A DNA stretch of 64,000 bases from the NCBI GenBank assembly GCA_951799445.1, contig OX637296.1, forward strand, positions 7,502,001-7,566,000. The letters run 5' to 3'. The DNA is from Pseudisothecium myosuroides (lineage: Eukaryota; Streptophyta; Bryopsida; Hypnales; Lembophyllaceae). A model generated the notes under the pieces. That model saw nothing but the letters and a program-made list of their open reading frames with translations, searched no databases and was not told the DNA's origin. Numbering within the stretch: position 1 is the first letter of the stretch; each line of letters starts with the position of its first letter. Both the position numbers and the translations under genes were made by a program. This document shows positions 45,878 to 57,719 of the stretch, piece after piece.

Positions 45878-46820
45878 TTAACCCCTAAAGGTTTTTGACT
45901 ATATTTTCACCAAAACCGCTCCAAAACTGCCATTTCTAATACAAGTACCAAATTTTAGAAAAAAAACATTTATGAACACATGTAACCGTAGGATCTTGTA
46001 GTACACTGGTTTAAGAAGATGTGGAAAAAATTTCAGAATTTTCCGCCATGTGGATTGCAAGATATTAGCGTTTGAATTGACAAAACCCCTTTTTTTGTCC
46101 CTGCGAAAAAACGGGCAGCTGCCCTTCACAAGGTCACATTTGTATGAAAAAATGTCCAAAATGGTGGTTACTCTTTGGATTCATTCTTCAAGGTAAGTTG
46201 GCTACATGCTTAAAAATTTTCAGATCATTTGGAATTGTGCAATATATAGGAAAAAAATAGTAAGTAGAAAGAGGTAGAGAATGACTCAAAATACTAAATT
46301 GTCAATAATTTCATTATGGAATTGAAAAATGCTAATCCCAATGGTTGTAATGTTGTAATAAACAATCTACACCCAATGTTTTTATTTTTTTTCAAAAATA
46401 TTGAAAATTGAGTTAAATAAAGGACTTCAAAGTTTATTTTAGAGTAGAGATTCCATAACTACACTCAAACTAAGAATCCTCATAACTTTTGACTCATTAA
46501 TCCAAATGGAATGATTCAAAGCTTCCCATGTATATATAAACCTAAAGAACCAATTTCAAATTTTAAATTTTCAAAAAAGTGATTTTTAAAGAATTTTTTT
46601 CAGCTGCCCGGGCTGCCCGCCGAACGTGGAAAATTACATATCATGCAATAACTTTTTAATCATGTAGTCAAAAGTTATGAAAATTGTTGGGCCTTGAAGC
46701 TACACCTCGGGCACATCTTGTGTGAAAATTTCAAAGAAAAATAATAAAATTTCCATTCGTAGTGAGTTCCCCAAAATCGCTATGTTGCCAAAAAATGGTG
46801 TTTGGTCCTTTAGGGGTTAA
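45878..46820 (+). mobile_element. TTAA-flanked non-autonomous element, copy P2
   Basis: Perfect 14-base inverted ends TTAACCCCTAAAGG and CCTTTAGGGGTTAA, 943 bases, no ORF. It is the best-preserved copy of the P family; P1, P3 and others are collinear with it. TTAA sites and CC-starting ends are the hallmark of piggyBac-type elements, but no transposase is present to prove it. Confidence 0.75.
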
Positions 46821-46959
46821 TTTGATATAATTTTTACAAAAGCCGTCCGCTAAGTCGTTTTAATGCCGATGACCCCTATGTATAAAATATGAGTTGCATA
46901 CCCGGGGGAAAAATAAATTATATATATATAATAAGAAATAGGGGATGCTGTAATTAGAG

Positions 46960-47345
46960 TGAAAATAAAGGAGCCCACTAAGAACTACAAATTGGTTGCA
47001 CGAATTTAGTTCCAAAAGAAGAAGGCATGATGACAAGGAATAAAAAGGATACTCAAGGACAAAAAAATTTGAAAACAATTAAATAAAAAAGGATGTCCAC
47101 ATGGGGTGGGGGAAATAATTGGGATGTTAGGGGAAGGAAAAAAAATTAATAAGAGATATGGAAAGTCATAGTTGGAGTGAAAATAAAGAGGCCCACGCAA
47201 AACTAGAAAATGGGTGCACTCTTTAGTTCCAAAAGGGAAAAGCATGATGTCAAGGAAAAAAAAAGGATACTAATGGAATTTTTTTTTGGAAACAATTAAA
47301 TAAAAAAGGACGTCCATATGGGGTGGGGGAAATAATTTGACCTTT
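46960..47345. repeat. Direct repeat of about 210 bp inside the second CACTA element
   Basis: Two copies share GTGAAAATAAAG-GGCCCAC, TAGTTCCAAAAG, GGCATGATG-CAAGGAA and CATGGGGTGGGGGAAATAAT. A third, more distant copy lies at about 45,340-45,450. Confidence 0.75.
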
Positions 47346-50300
47346 AAGGGAAAAAAAAATTAACTATAAGAAAGCCACATTTTTGGCTATGTTTTACCAC
47401 TAACATGCGATGTCCAATAAAACATGAAGATTTCAAAGGACATTTGGCTCGACAAAATATTAGGAAGTGAAACAATCCATGTGGTATATGTAAAGTAAGA
47501 ATTGTATTAAATGTGAAATGTCTAAAATAACATGATCCAGATGGCAAAAATAACATCCAGATGTCTAAAACAACATCTAGATGTCTAAAACAACATCAAG
47601 ACTTACAATAGTCAAGTTTCCATATTCTAGTTATCCCATATCTTTTGTCTTCACCATGGATGGGCAATGGATATAAGTAGGACCTCTCAACCCTTCATTC
47701 TCACTAACTTTTAATGAAGTAATTCCTTCATTTGGCCATCAAAAATTCTCTTGATGGTAGATGGTAAGTTTTTATTTAAATTCTTGTTGAATTCAACAAT
47801 TATTCTTGTTCTTTTTATTTATTATTTATTTTTTAATAATTATTTTCTACTGACCTTGACTTATGGATACAGTATGCAACAATCAATGTCTCAAAAAACG
47901 TCTAACTAGCCGTCTAAGTTGACATTTTAAGAAGAAATATTAAAATTCTTAAATGGCATGAAAAAATTGTTGATAAGGCATGCCATGTTAGATATTGGGG
48001 GGTCCATGTCACTTTTTCCTGGGTCCTTGTCATAGACCACATCAACAACAAATTGGATGAAATTTTCTCCTATGTGGCATTGCCCGTCCATGTGGCGCTG
48101 ACATGGAGGGCACGTGTCCTCCACGTGCCACATTCTGGCCTGCTTGCAAGAGCACGTTTCATGTGACGTTTTCTAGAAACACGCTTCAAAATTGGCGCGT
48201 TTGCTTGTTTTTTTCCATGTTTTTTACCTGTCGGTTATAATGGATTTTTTTGGACATCTGCGGTGATTGTTTCCATGTCAACCAAGACGCCAAGCCGCGT
48301 TTTTCTAGACATAAAAAAAAAACTCGTTTTCTTATAGTGTGGGCAGAGGTCCAGTTCAGAGGTCGAACAGACCATTCAAGAGTTTGGGCAGAGATCTAGT
48401 TCGGAGAGTTGGACAGACCAATCAGGAATTTGGGCGGAGTCCAGTTCAAAATTTGGAACTATCAAACATAAATAAAGAACAAGGTCAGTCCGTTGCTTGC
48501 CACACCAACCAATTTTGTTTTTTGTCCTAAAATTTTGGTTTGTCACTCTCGAAACTCAAAACTCACTATACACACACAAATTTACAACTCTCAACACTCC
48601 ATAGCTACATTCTCAAATGACAAACAAGAATTGAATTGAAACACACTTAAAGAAGAAGGAGGAGACGAAGTAGTGGCTTTGGAAAGAAATTAAGATTAAA
48701 AAACTAATATTTCTCAAGCATCTCACTATTGACGGAAGAATTATTCTTGGCTTTATTCTTTTTTCCTATTCATCTAACTATTCACGTGGGCCTTGGTTTT
48801 TTTTGTGCTTTTCCTATTCATTTACTATTCATTTTGGATTTGTCTTGGTTTTTTACTCGTTTCTTATTCATTTCCTATTCATTTTGGGACAATTCTTTGT
48901 TTTTTATTCTTTCTTTCCTATTCATTTCCTATTCATTTGGAATAATTCTTTGGTCTTATTCCTTTTACCATTTAAGAATTTGGATTCTTCCATTAATTAA
49001 AATTTTGGAAGAAATTAGTTGGTTGAATGTTGGTTTGGGTTTTGTTTTATTAAGCCTAATAAGCCAAATAGAAAAAGACAAAAGTTAACTAAAATATTAG
49101 ATTAATCCATCGAAATTAATTAATTAATTAATAACAAATAAATTTAACTATTCATTGGAATATTTATTAGAATTGGATAATACTAATCTTTAAAATAAAT
49201 TCTTAAATAAAATAAATCTTCAAGGTAGTTAGAAATAGGTCCTTGAAGTTTATTTTATTTAAAAGATTGTTTTAAAAACCAACTGAAAACCACTAAGTAT
49301 TTAACGTAAATTCCTAAACTTAGAGGAATTAAGTTAAGTACTTCAAACTAACAACATTTTGTGGGAAATTAGCCAAAAAGAATGTAGAAAAGAAGATTTT
49401 CAAAACATTCTGACACCTGAATTTTCATCAAATAGACGAAGTACACATGATGGAGGACGACGGGTATTACGAATCCATTATGCTGGTAATTTGCGATGAC
49501 AGGACCATGGCTACAATGGACACAAAGGTACGTTAGTTTTTTCCTTTTGTTTTGTTTTGTTTTTTTCCTTTAAATTGAAGTTTGAATCATTGCTTTTAGA
49601 AGTTAGTTTTTAGGTCAGAGTTTTAGAATTTAGGAACTAAGGTAGAAGGCTCGAGAACAGTTCGGGCATTAAAAATGGACCCTATAAATGGTTGTGAAAT
49701 GGACATGAGTTGGTTCTGAAATTGACTACTATAGTCATTGAATGAACCAAGGAAAAAAGACTTATTAATTGCAAGAGCCAATCACTCTCTTTGCTTTCCC
49801 CATTTTTATTTAGAATTGCAAGTGAACCATTTATGAAAGACCTAGGGTCACAAATAGGGACCTATGACCCAACTTGTTTGAAAATTCATAAGTAATTCAA
49901 AAATGCTCGGAAAAATACGAAACGACTTGGGTTAGATTCCTCATCAACTTTTCTATGTCTGAAAAATGAGCTAAAAATATTTCCGTCCAAGGAAATACAT
50001 GAAAAAGGCGGACCAGCCCTTAGATGGTCGGTTTATGAGCCTCCTACCTTAATAGGTAATTTTTAGAGGTTTCCGAAACCGTATCACACTTAAGAAATAA
50101 CCGAAAAACGAAGAAGTTACTAACAATTGAACTTAACCATAAAGTTACATGAGAATTTAAGATTTTCATCCAAAAGAATTTTTAAGGAATCTTTTAAGAA
50201 AAGAATCAAACAAGCAATCTATAAAGATTCCAAAATCCAGTTTTACTTTCAAAAATATTTTATTTCTGAAGGATAAAGTTTTGGATGAAGTTTGAGACTA

Positions 50301-50813
50301 ATTTTGGATGAAAAACATCCAAGTAGGTCAAAATTCCTATTAATTTTAAGAATTTAGAAGTTAAAAAAACTAATAACCTAACCCTAGAATTCAGAATTAT
50401 TTTGAGTTGATTTGCTATTTTAGATTAGTAGATGAAGTTTTTAGCACAAGTAAGGGGCCGAAATTCAACCCTTAGTAATTTTTGCTAGGAATCTTAGAAT
50501 CTGACTTTCTTTACCATTTTGGAAAGGAAAAGTCATATTCTATTACTTTACTTAGATACAATTTTAGTTAGATTAGATTTTGTTTTCTTTTGTCCATTTT
50601 GTCTTGATCATAAGTTTTAACCAGTTAACAATTAGTTTTTTTAGAATCAGTGGAATTTTACAAGATTATCAGTCACAAAAAGTGTTCATTGCTTGGAAGG
50701 CAAACACTTAACTAGTAATCATTCAACTAGGAGTAAATCTCCAACGAAATCGCCGCTAAAGCCTGTGTAAAACTTTCTGACTCAAGGGTGAAGTTAGAAA
50801 CACTCATAGAGAT

Positions 50814-51690
50814 ACATTAGTCCGGCTCCCTCGGCTGGTGTATCCTAGGAGGCAAATTTAGAAGCTTCTTTTGTATCACTTGAATCATGAGTTCTTTGTT
50901 TTTTGTCCATTATAATGAATTGTTATTCATTCACTTACTTCTGACCCAATTCATAACCAATTGCAACAAAACTTTCATAGATGCTGTTAGGAATCTATGT
51001 GATGAACAAAATAACTGAACTCTGAAGTCAGACCAGCAGTAAGCTCTACAAACAAACTCCGAGTCCTCATTTGGTCAATCTTGCTCCGGCCAGTCTCTTG
51101 AGTCTTGAGTGTGGCGGTACTGGAGACTCCCGCAAATAAGAGAGAGACAAAATAACAGAACCTAACACGTGATTCAGGTGGCCGGGAGAACAGCCTGGGA
51201 ATTCGGGAGCAAACACACTCAATAAGGTAACTACACCCAATTTCGATCCCTTTCTAAAACTCACCTCTAGAGATTATTGCCTAAAATGTACTCCCACTAT
51301 TCATGAGAGTCCAGGGTTGGTTTTAGAAACACCTATTTCTAGCACTTTGAATATTCATAGTTTATTCATATGGTGATCAAAAAATGCATTCTCAAAGAAT
51401 CTAGAATCCCTTTAGACTACCAACAAGTTCCCACAAATTTTTTTATAATATAATAGTGGAAACCATGCTGAAATCAGCTAAATTGCTCAAACATTTGATT
51501 TTAGATGTAGTTACTTTATGCTCCTACCAGGTGGCCTCAATCACTCTCCGAGGGCCTACAGTCATGACAAAAGATTCCGCACCCAGGCCTCTACAAGAGG
51601 TAAGGTAGAACCATCCATTCTAGATCAAGGAGCCATGGCCAACCCATAGGATGCACTATTTCAAATCAGGCAAAGTGCTAGGATTGCTAT
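50814..51690. other. Flank of LTR E, no recognised gene
   Basis: A moderately GC-rich stretch (51,060-51,260) has short ORFs with no recognisable content. It probably belongs to the repeat interrupted by LTR E. Confidence 0.3.
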
Positions 51691-51925
51691 TCTGTGAGCA
51701 TTAGAGTGTGAGCTCATGAGCTTAGAATACTACACACCTATGTTATAGGTGTATATACTATAGAATCCGTCTATGATTAAATGATATATATGTAACAAAT
51801 AACCATAATATAGGTGTTTATAATATATATACCTTCTATAATGTGTGGTAACTATATTATAAGTACCTATATTGCAGGCTCAATGCTCACAAGCTCGCAT
51901 TCTTGGGCTCACATACTAGCACCAT
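51690..51925. mobile_element. Small inverted-repeat element (MITE-like)
   Basis: GTGAGCATTAGAGTGTGAGC and TTAGAAT at the left pair imperfectly with GCTCAATGCTCACAAGCTCG and ATTCTTGGGCTCAC at the right. The interior is AT-rich with TATAGGTGTATATA words. Superfamily not assigned. Confidence 0.5.
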
Positions 51926-52309
51926 TGGGCAGAGCGCCTAAGCTTGGAGTGTTTTTTTTCTTCTTTGGAATGTTTTTTTTTTCCCCCTTTTCAAATTGGA
52001 ATGATTAAGATCATGACACATGTCCCAAAGTACAGAGGAAGTAGTGAGCAAGACAATAGGAAGTGGTGAGTGGGATAATAGTTCGGCTATGATCAGAGTT
52101 GAAAGACTCTAGCCACTGGCAATGGGTTTGAAGCACTTTTTGCCTCTCAAAATTTAGTATTTTCAATTTTGACAATAAAATTACGAAAAATTCACAGTCC
52201 TAATATTTCTTATCTCTCTACATGAAAAAAGTTTCTATTGCCTCACACTACTCCTCATCTGTTCTACAATAGCTTACTTAATCAGATATAAGTGGTTCTA
52301 CTTTAAGGT

Positions 52310-52735
52310 AGTCTATTCTAAAAGCAACCATTTATGGACTGGTCTGCCTTTTTCATAGGCTTGCATGAACAAAAATATTCTTTAACTCAGTTTTCAAAGA
52401 AATAAAAATAGATGCCGAATATAGCACAAGTGGTTTTATATTTTTTAAGTATTTTTTGAATTAGTTATGAATTTTCAAAGATTTCTGTTGTAAGTTCCTA
52501 TTTGTAACCCTTGGTCTCCCCAAAATTCATCCACTTGCAACTTTCTAAAGTGATTGAGGAAATCAAGGCCAATAATTGGCTCTTGCAAAAGAGAATATTT
52601 TTTTCTTGATTCAATCAATGGCTAAAGTGGTCCATTTAATGAACACCTCATATCCATTTAGTAGCTTTTTATAGGGTCGATTTCAAGTGGACAGTCGGTT
52701 TTAGAGCAAACAATCAATAGTTAGAATTGGAGAAG
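52310..52735 (-). mobile_element. LTR F: internal fragment of the same LTR family
   Basis: The complement matches LTR E at about 49,650-50,050 (GGACCCTATAAA, GCAAGAGCCAAT, GAAAAAGGC-GACCAG-CC). Both ends are missing. Confidence 0.5.
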
Positions 52736-53306
52736 TACCAAATTTTTGAAAAAAAAACATTTTTGACACATGTAACCTTAGGATCTTATAGTAAACTAGT
52801 TTTAGAAGATGTGGAAAAAATTTCAGAATTTTCCACTATGCGGATTGGAAGATATTAACATTTGAATTGGCAAAGATCCTTTTTTTGTCCTTGAGAAAAA
52901 CAGGGCAGCTGCACTTCACAAGGTCACATTTGTATGAAAAAATGTCCAAAATGGTGGTGCTTCTTCTTTGAATTATTTTTCCTAAAGAAGTTGGCTACAT
53001 GCTTAAAAAATTTCAAATCATTTGGAATTATACAATATATACAAAAAAATAGTAAGTAGAAAGAAGTAGAGAATGATCCAAAATACAAAATTGTTAAGAA
53101 TTTAATTATGGAATTGAAAAATGTCAATCCCAATGGTTGTAATGTTGTAATAAACAACCTTCATCCTATTATTTTTTTTTTCAAAAAATATTAAAAATTG
53201 AGTTAAATAAACAACTTCAAAGTTTATTTTAGAGTAGAGAATTCATAACTGCCCGCAATCTATAAACCCTCATAACTTTTGACTCATTGGTCGAAATGGA
53301 ATGATT
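52736..53306 (+). mobile_element. Truncated P-family copy (P3) abutting the dioxygenase exon
   Basis: Collinear with 45,945-46,510 of P2 (AAGTACCAAATTTTTGAAAA, GGGCAGCTGCACTTCACAAG, CATAACTTTTGACTCATTGG). Neither TTAA end is present; the right side stops inside the family and dioxygenase coding sequence begins at once. Confidence 0.65.
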
Positions 53307-53308
53307 GA

Positions 53309-54199
53309 TTGGTGCAAGATAACACTAGTGGACTCCAAGTGGAAAAAGACGGCCAATGGCACGGCGTTGCACCTCTGCTGGGGGCCGTTGTCATCCTCAT
53401 GGGCACTGCCATTCAGGTGATGCCTCAATCTCTTCCACCTTAAGTTTTTCCAAGAGTAAGATCATTCTCTTCAAGATGTACGTTGGAAGAGAAGTTGGGC
53501 TTAAATCCCTCTTGATCAAATGGAGGTAAGTATTACATTAGTACAAAGATTTTAACGAAAGTATTAAAAAACTATTCAAAAATGACTTGAACATTAGAGG
53601 GTTAAAGACAAACTTTACAATGTGTCCAGGCATAAATCCTACACAACCCATTTTGTTTATTAGAATCGCTTCTGTCAAATGGCGTACAACAATTGCATTG
53701 AAAAGCAAAAACCAGGCTTAAATGTTGAGGTAGTCTCACACTACGAAATTTGATATAAATCCATTGCTTGAGGATATTACATAACTGTACACTACACCAG
53801 CCTTCAGTTTTCTCAACAATTTGGGTTCAGGTGATAACCAACGACAACATCAAAGCTGTGAACCATCGGGCCGTTGTGAATGGGCACTCCAATCGCATCT
53901 CCGTCACTTCTGTTGTCAGTCCAAGCAACGACACAATCCTCTTTCCTGCCCCCGAGCTCATCGACGAGATGCACCCTCCGCTCTATCGCCCCTTCAAGTT
54001 CGGGGAGTTCCGACTCCAAGCATTTGGGCATGGGATACTCAAATCCAGGGATGTGGTGGAGAAGTTCCACATTCGTCCGGTTGATGCAAAATCGGCACAT
54101 CCAGTTGGGGATAAGCTACATACCCCCAAATTGGAACGGGATGGGTATTTGCCAGATCTGCTTCGATTTGAAAGAACCGGCGGCATTGTTGTAGCTTAG
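53309..54199 (+). pseudogene. C-terminal half of a 2-oxoglutarate/Fe(II)-dependent dioxygenase gene
   Basis: Two exons, 53,309-53,416 and 53,831-54,199, join in phase at CAG|GTG. The first encodes LVQDNTSGLQVEKDGQWHGV and then the GDxLQ-like strand; the second encodes NDNIKAVNHRAVVNGHSNRI with the distal iron-binding His (NHR) and the Arg-x-Ser 2-oxoglutarate motif (RIS), then FPAPELIDEMHPPLYRPF and an unusually long tail to a TAG. The catalytic HxD and everything before it are absent: coding sequence starts exactly at the P3 repeat. As it stands it cannot encode an enzyme. Family members act in flavonoid, gibberellin, salicylate and similar pathways; the substrate cannot be told. Confidence 0.8.
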
Positions 54200-54765
54200 A
54201 CCGAATGCAGGCTTCCAAGTTGCTAAGTACTGGTTCTTGCTAACTAAGGCAGATGTCAAAGGAAATCTACAGAGACATATTAGAGAGGTATACCTTCCGT
54301 AGTTCACCACTCCAGTTGCCTAGATACTCAGGTTTTCAATGTCGTTCAAATTGGCTTCACAATTTCATCAGGAAAACCCAAAGCCCTGAATCTTCAAAAT
54401 TGCTGCAAAACAGGTAATACAACCTTAATACAAATGTAGTAGTCTACATCAACAAATTGCATCATTAAGGAGTACTGTGTTTTGATGCAATACTATGAAG
54501 GAATAGGATGTTTTCATGCTTTATGTATATAATATAGTACATTTTATGTTTCTTATGTTAGTAAAGTTTCAATACCATGTTAATTTCAGTGTGAAAAGTA
54601 TACAATTATATATTTGATTTAAATTCGTGTGCTTCATGCATCAATGATCTGTGTGCATTATGAATTATTGAAGTCAATTGTAATTTTATGGAAGTCTATC
54701 CTGTAAGCTTCTTTGTATGATTTGGTTGTTTGGTGGAAGTGTTTCCTACACGCTAATGAATTGAG
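54200..54765. other. 3' flank of the dioxygenase fragment
   Basis: AT-rich, with no recognised feature; likely 3' untranslated and intergenic sequence. Confidence 0.4.
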
Positions 54766-55854
54766 GGGTGATTGCAAGAAACACTTAATGCGATATGTCA
54801 CACCTTAGTATTTTATTTTATTTTTGGTCATAAATTTTGTATTTTAGCTCCAAATGACTCGAAATTTATAGGGAAGCTACTCATAACTATTATATACTAT
54901 ACCTGATTTCTGAGGATTTTTTTAAAATAATTTACTATTTTTAAACAACCCCAAAAATTTCTCACAATGGCTGATTTAGGGGTTTTAAGCACTAATTGGA
55001 ATCCAGAAAAACGAATTTTGAGCTGAAATTTGGAGAGGATGGTCTCTTAGTAGACTAATAGCTATTGTCCAAAGGAATTTTAAAAATACTTATTTTTATG
55101 TGGTGTAGAGGTCCACAAAGAGAGCTTCTTTCTACATTTTTTTTCAAAGATATAAAACAATATTTTGGTGATTTTTTTGGTCAAATCTCATCACCAAAAA
55201 GTCTTCTCAAATACTCAATTTTTATATTTAAAAAAAAAAATTCCTATTTTTTACAAATTAAAATGTTAGAAGTGGTATTTTCTTCACCGGACTTTTGGAC
55301 ATAGAATTCACATAGAATTCCAGTGAAGAAAATACCACTTCTAACATTTTAATTTGTAAAAAATAGGAATTTTTTTTAAAAATATATAAAAATTGAGTAT
55401 TTGAGAAGAATTTTTGGTGATGAGATTTGACCAAAAAAATCACCAAAATATTGTTTTATATCTTTGAAAAAAAATGTAGAAAGAAGCTCTCTTTGTAGAC
55501 CTCTACACCACATAAAAATAAGTATTTTTAAAATTCCTTTAGATAGTAGCTATTAGTTTACTAAGAGACCATCTTCTCCAAATTTCAGCTCAAAATTCGT
55601 TTTTTTTGCGCTTAAATGGTACTAAAACCCCCTAAATCAGCCATTGTGAGAAATTTTTGGGGTTGTTTAAAAATAGTAAATTATTTTTTAAAAATCCTCA
55701 AAAATCAGGTATAGTAAATAATAGTTATAAGTAGCTTCCCTACAAATTTTGAGTCATTTGGACCTAAAACACAAAAGTTATAGCCAAAACAAAAATAAAA
55801 AACTAAGGTGTGACGGAACGCAACAAATAGTACAAGTGTTTCTTGCATTCACCC
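54766..55854. mobile_element. Long hairpin element, GGGTGATTGCAAGAAACAC family
   Basis: Ends GGGTGATTGCAAGAAACAC and TTTCTTGCATTCACCC, flanked by TGAG on both sides (54,762-54,765 and 55,855-55,858). The two arms (54,766-55,291 and 55,321-55,854) are near-perfect reverse complements around a spacer of about 29 bases. Two 62-80 codon ORFs in opposite arms (around 55,065-55,304 and 55,258-55,446) are products of the symmetry, not genes. Confidence 0.85.
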
Positions 55855-55933
55855 TGAGATGTAAAGATTGGTAGGGTTTTGAGTTTTCAATGTAAATGGG
55901 TTCTTTTACCTCTCTGATCTCTTGCCATTCCAA

Positions 55934-56780
55934 GGTAATTGCAAGAAACTGATTTGTCCTATTTTGCATCACATGTTTACTGCCGAAGTTGTTTTGTACC
56001 ATAAGTATTGCAAAAATATTTAATTGAACATGAAATTCAGAAGTAAGCTTTCTATAGCAATATAAAATGTACTTGAATTGTTTAAATTTTTTCAAAATTA
56101 ATTAAATAGGAGAAATTGAATTTCAAATATATGCCACATACTGTTTTGGTGGTTTTTAGTAATATCAAGTACCTTTTTTAAAGAGTTACATCATCAAATT
56201 TGATACGCTAGCTTTTCTAATAGAAATACTCCTTTTCATGAGAGGGATTTCCAAAAACATGTTTGAAATGTGTTTTGCATTGGCCTAAAGTGTGCTATAT
56301 TGAAGTTGAATTAATGTTGAATTAAAAATATTTTTTTAGTTTTGGCTTTGATATTCCTTCTTTGCTCTTAGTTGGCCAACAATGATCATTTTAAAAATAA
56401 TTTTTTCAAGTGCATTTTCTAATTTGTAAAAATAAAAATGTGACAATTTCATTTTTTAACATAATTAGAGCTTGTGGCTCAAAATAGTATTTCAAGGCAC
56501 ACAGAAAGATTCAATAATATAGGTGGAGGCCCATAGCACCTTGAATTTACCAATGTGGACTGTTTATATAAAAAAATTAAGTATTGCCATCTATCCTTGC
56601 TATCTAATGATGAACATCACTTGTTGTTAGAATAATAAATCTGAAATCCAATTGACCATCCAAATTTTATGTTTTATGCCCTCAATAATAGTGAAGGTGA
56701 TTGACTCATAATACAAAAAGCAATGAAATATTGAAAATAAAGAATGCAACAAATTGTATAAGTGTTTCTTGCAATCATCC
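55934..56780. mobile_element. Second element of the same family (non-hairpin)
   Basis: Left end AGGTAATTGCAAGAAACTG and right end GTGTTTCTTGCAATCATCCT are inverted repeats of the family. The interior is AT-rich without an ORF and differs from the hairpin copy 80 bases away. Confidence 0.6.
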
Positions 56781-57425
56781 TATGACACAAAAGTGTTGCA
56801 TGACTAATGCAATAAATCATAATTAAGCCCCACATACTCACGTCATCTTTTTTTTACCTTTACAGAAAGTCAACTATATATTGATTACATTGGACAGGCA
56901 ACACCTCTATTGGATGAGCAGATCAGATGCGCCCTATGTGACAACCTTGGTCACCATATCTTATTGCAAAACATGAATCCCTCTAAAGTATTGTGAAAAG
57001 ACAAAAGTTTGAAGCTTTGCTCAAAGGCTAATTTGTAGAATGTTGCTATAAGTTTTTTTTGGGAAAAGATGCTAAAACTATGGATATTTACAATTGATGA
57101 TTGAATTTGAAAATTTTGAATTGACATGTGGAGTTAGAGACTCCAAATTGGCTAAGAAATATAAAAAATTGACCGCTCTAAAGTAGGGGGGGGATTTTTA
57201 CATTTATCCTCAAATAAGTGGGAAAAAAAACCCTTCGAACAGTACACAAAGCACTTCATTGGAGTACTTTGCAAATCATGGTATAATTTAGATAGGAATT
57301 TGAGTCAACAAGAACACTAGATATTAAATGTATGACAAATTTGGGCCCCAATTCAATAATAATCCACATTTAGTGGCCGGCCGGATTGTAGAACTTCTCC
57401 ACATTATTCTGATTCGGCCAAACTT
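56781..57425. other. AT-rich stretch, nothing recognised
   Basis: No convincing ORF or repeat end. A G-run (57,187-57,193) and long A/T runs are present. Confidence 0.3.
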
Positions 57426-57560
57426 TGGTTGATGCAAGAATGTTCAGCCGAACATTATTCCAAAAGTTCTTGCATCAACCGAATGTTTGGCCAAACTTCG
57501 ATTGAATCCGAATATTGTTTAGCCGAACTTCGAATTTGGCTGGTTGATGCAATAATACCA
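57426..57560. repeat. Small inverted repeat with TTGATGCAAGAA / CCAAACTTCG words
   Basis: GGTTGATGCAAGAA at 57,428 pairs with TTCTTGCATCAACC at 57,467-57,480; a further GGTTGATGCAATAA lies at 57,541. CCGAAC and GGCCAAAC words recur between them. It may be the core of a miniature element. Confidence 0.5.
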
Positions 57561-57719
57561 TTGGAGCAATTCCAAAAAGGACAAAATTTGTCACTTTCAC
57601 CGCTTGTTTTCAACATGCTCTGCTTCACTTTTGACTTCTATTCTTTCACACCTAGTGGGGTTTAGTAGAAGCTACAATATCTCTGCAATCCCTTGAAAGT
57701 TGGAATAGCTTACGCATTA

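Larger units (their letters stand above)
44956..48339. mobile_element. Second CACTA element (CACTATAAGAAA type), non-autonomous
   Basis: Ends CACTATAAGAAAGTCG and CTCGTTTTCTTATAGTG, flanked by a perfect TGG duplication (44,953-44,955 and 48,340-48,342). Both subterminal regions are rich in ACGT/GACGT words (for example 45,063-45,175; 47,897-47,915 and 48,165), likely binding sites for its accessory protein. No transposase ORF. It contains the TTAA-flanked element P2 and a set of direct repeats. Confidence 0.88.
40586..50808 (+). mobile_element. LTR E: long terminal repeat carrying two CACTA insertions
   Basis: Starts TGTGAGCCCTCAAGTTAGCA and ends in ...CACTCATA at 50,808, with near-duplications GAGGT (40,581-40,585) and GAGAT (50,809-50,813). 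Subtracting the insertions at 42,221-43,880 and 44,956-48,339 leaves about 5.2 kb, the size of LTR A. It has the promoter block, a GACGAAGCTTTAACC unit at 44,369, the GC-rich module (44,765-44,950), GGATGAA-type repeats (50,280-50,470) and the end block TTCATTGCTTGGAAGGC seen in B and D. It is the most diverged of the five copies. Confidence 0.75.

Noticed and set aside
48729..49088. Hydrophobic 119-codon ORF
   Set aside because: It is a translation of TTTCCTATTCATTT-type low-complexity repeats in LTR E; the membrane-like look is compositional.
55065..55446. Two similar ORFs of 62-79 codons in opposite orientation
   Set aside because: They are the same AT-rich sequence read in the two arms of the hairpin element; Phe/Lys-rich composition, no conserved content.
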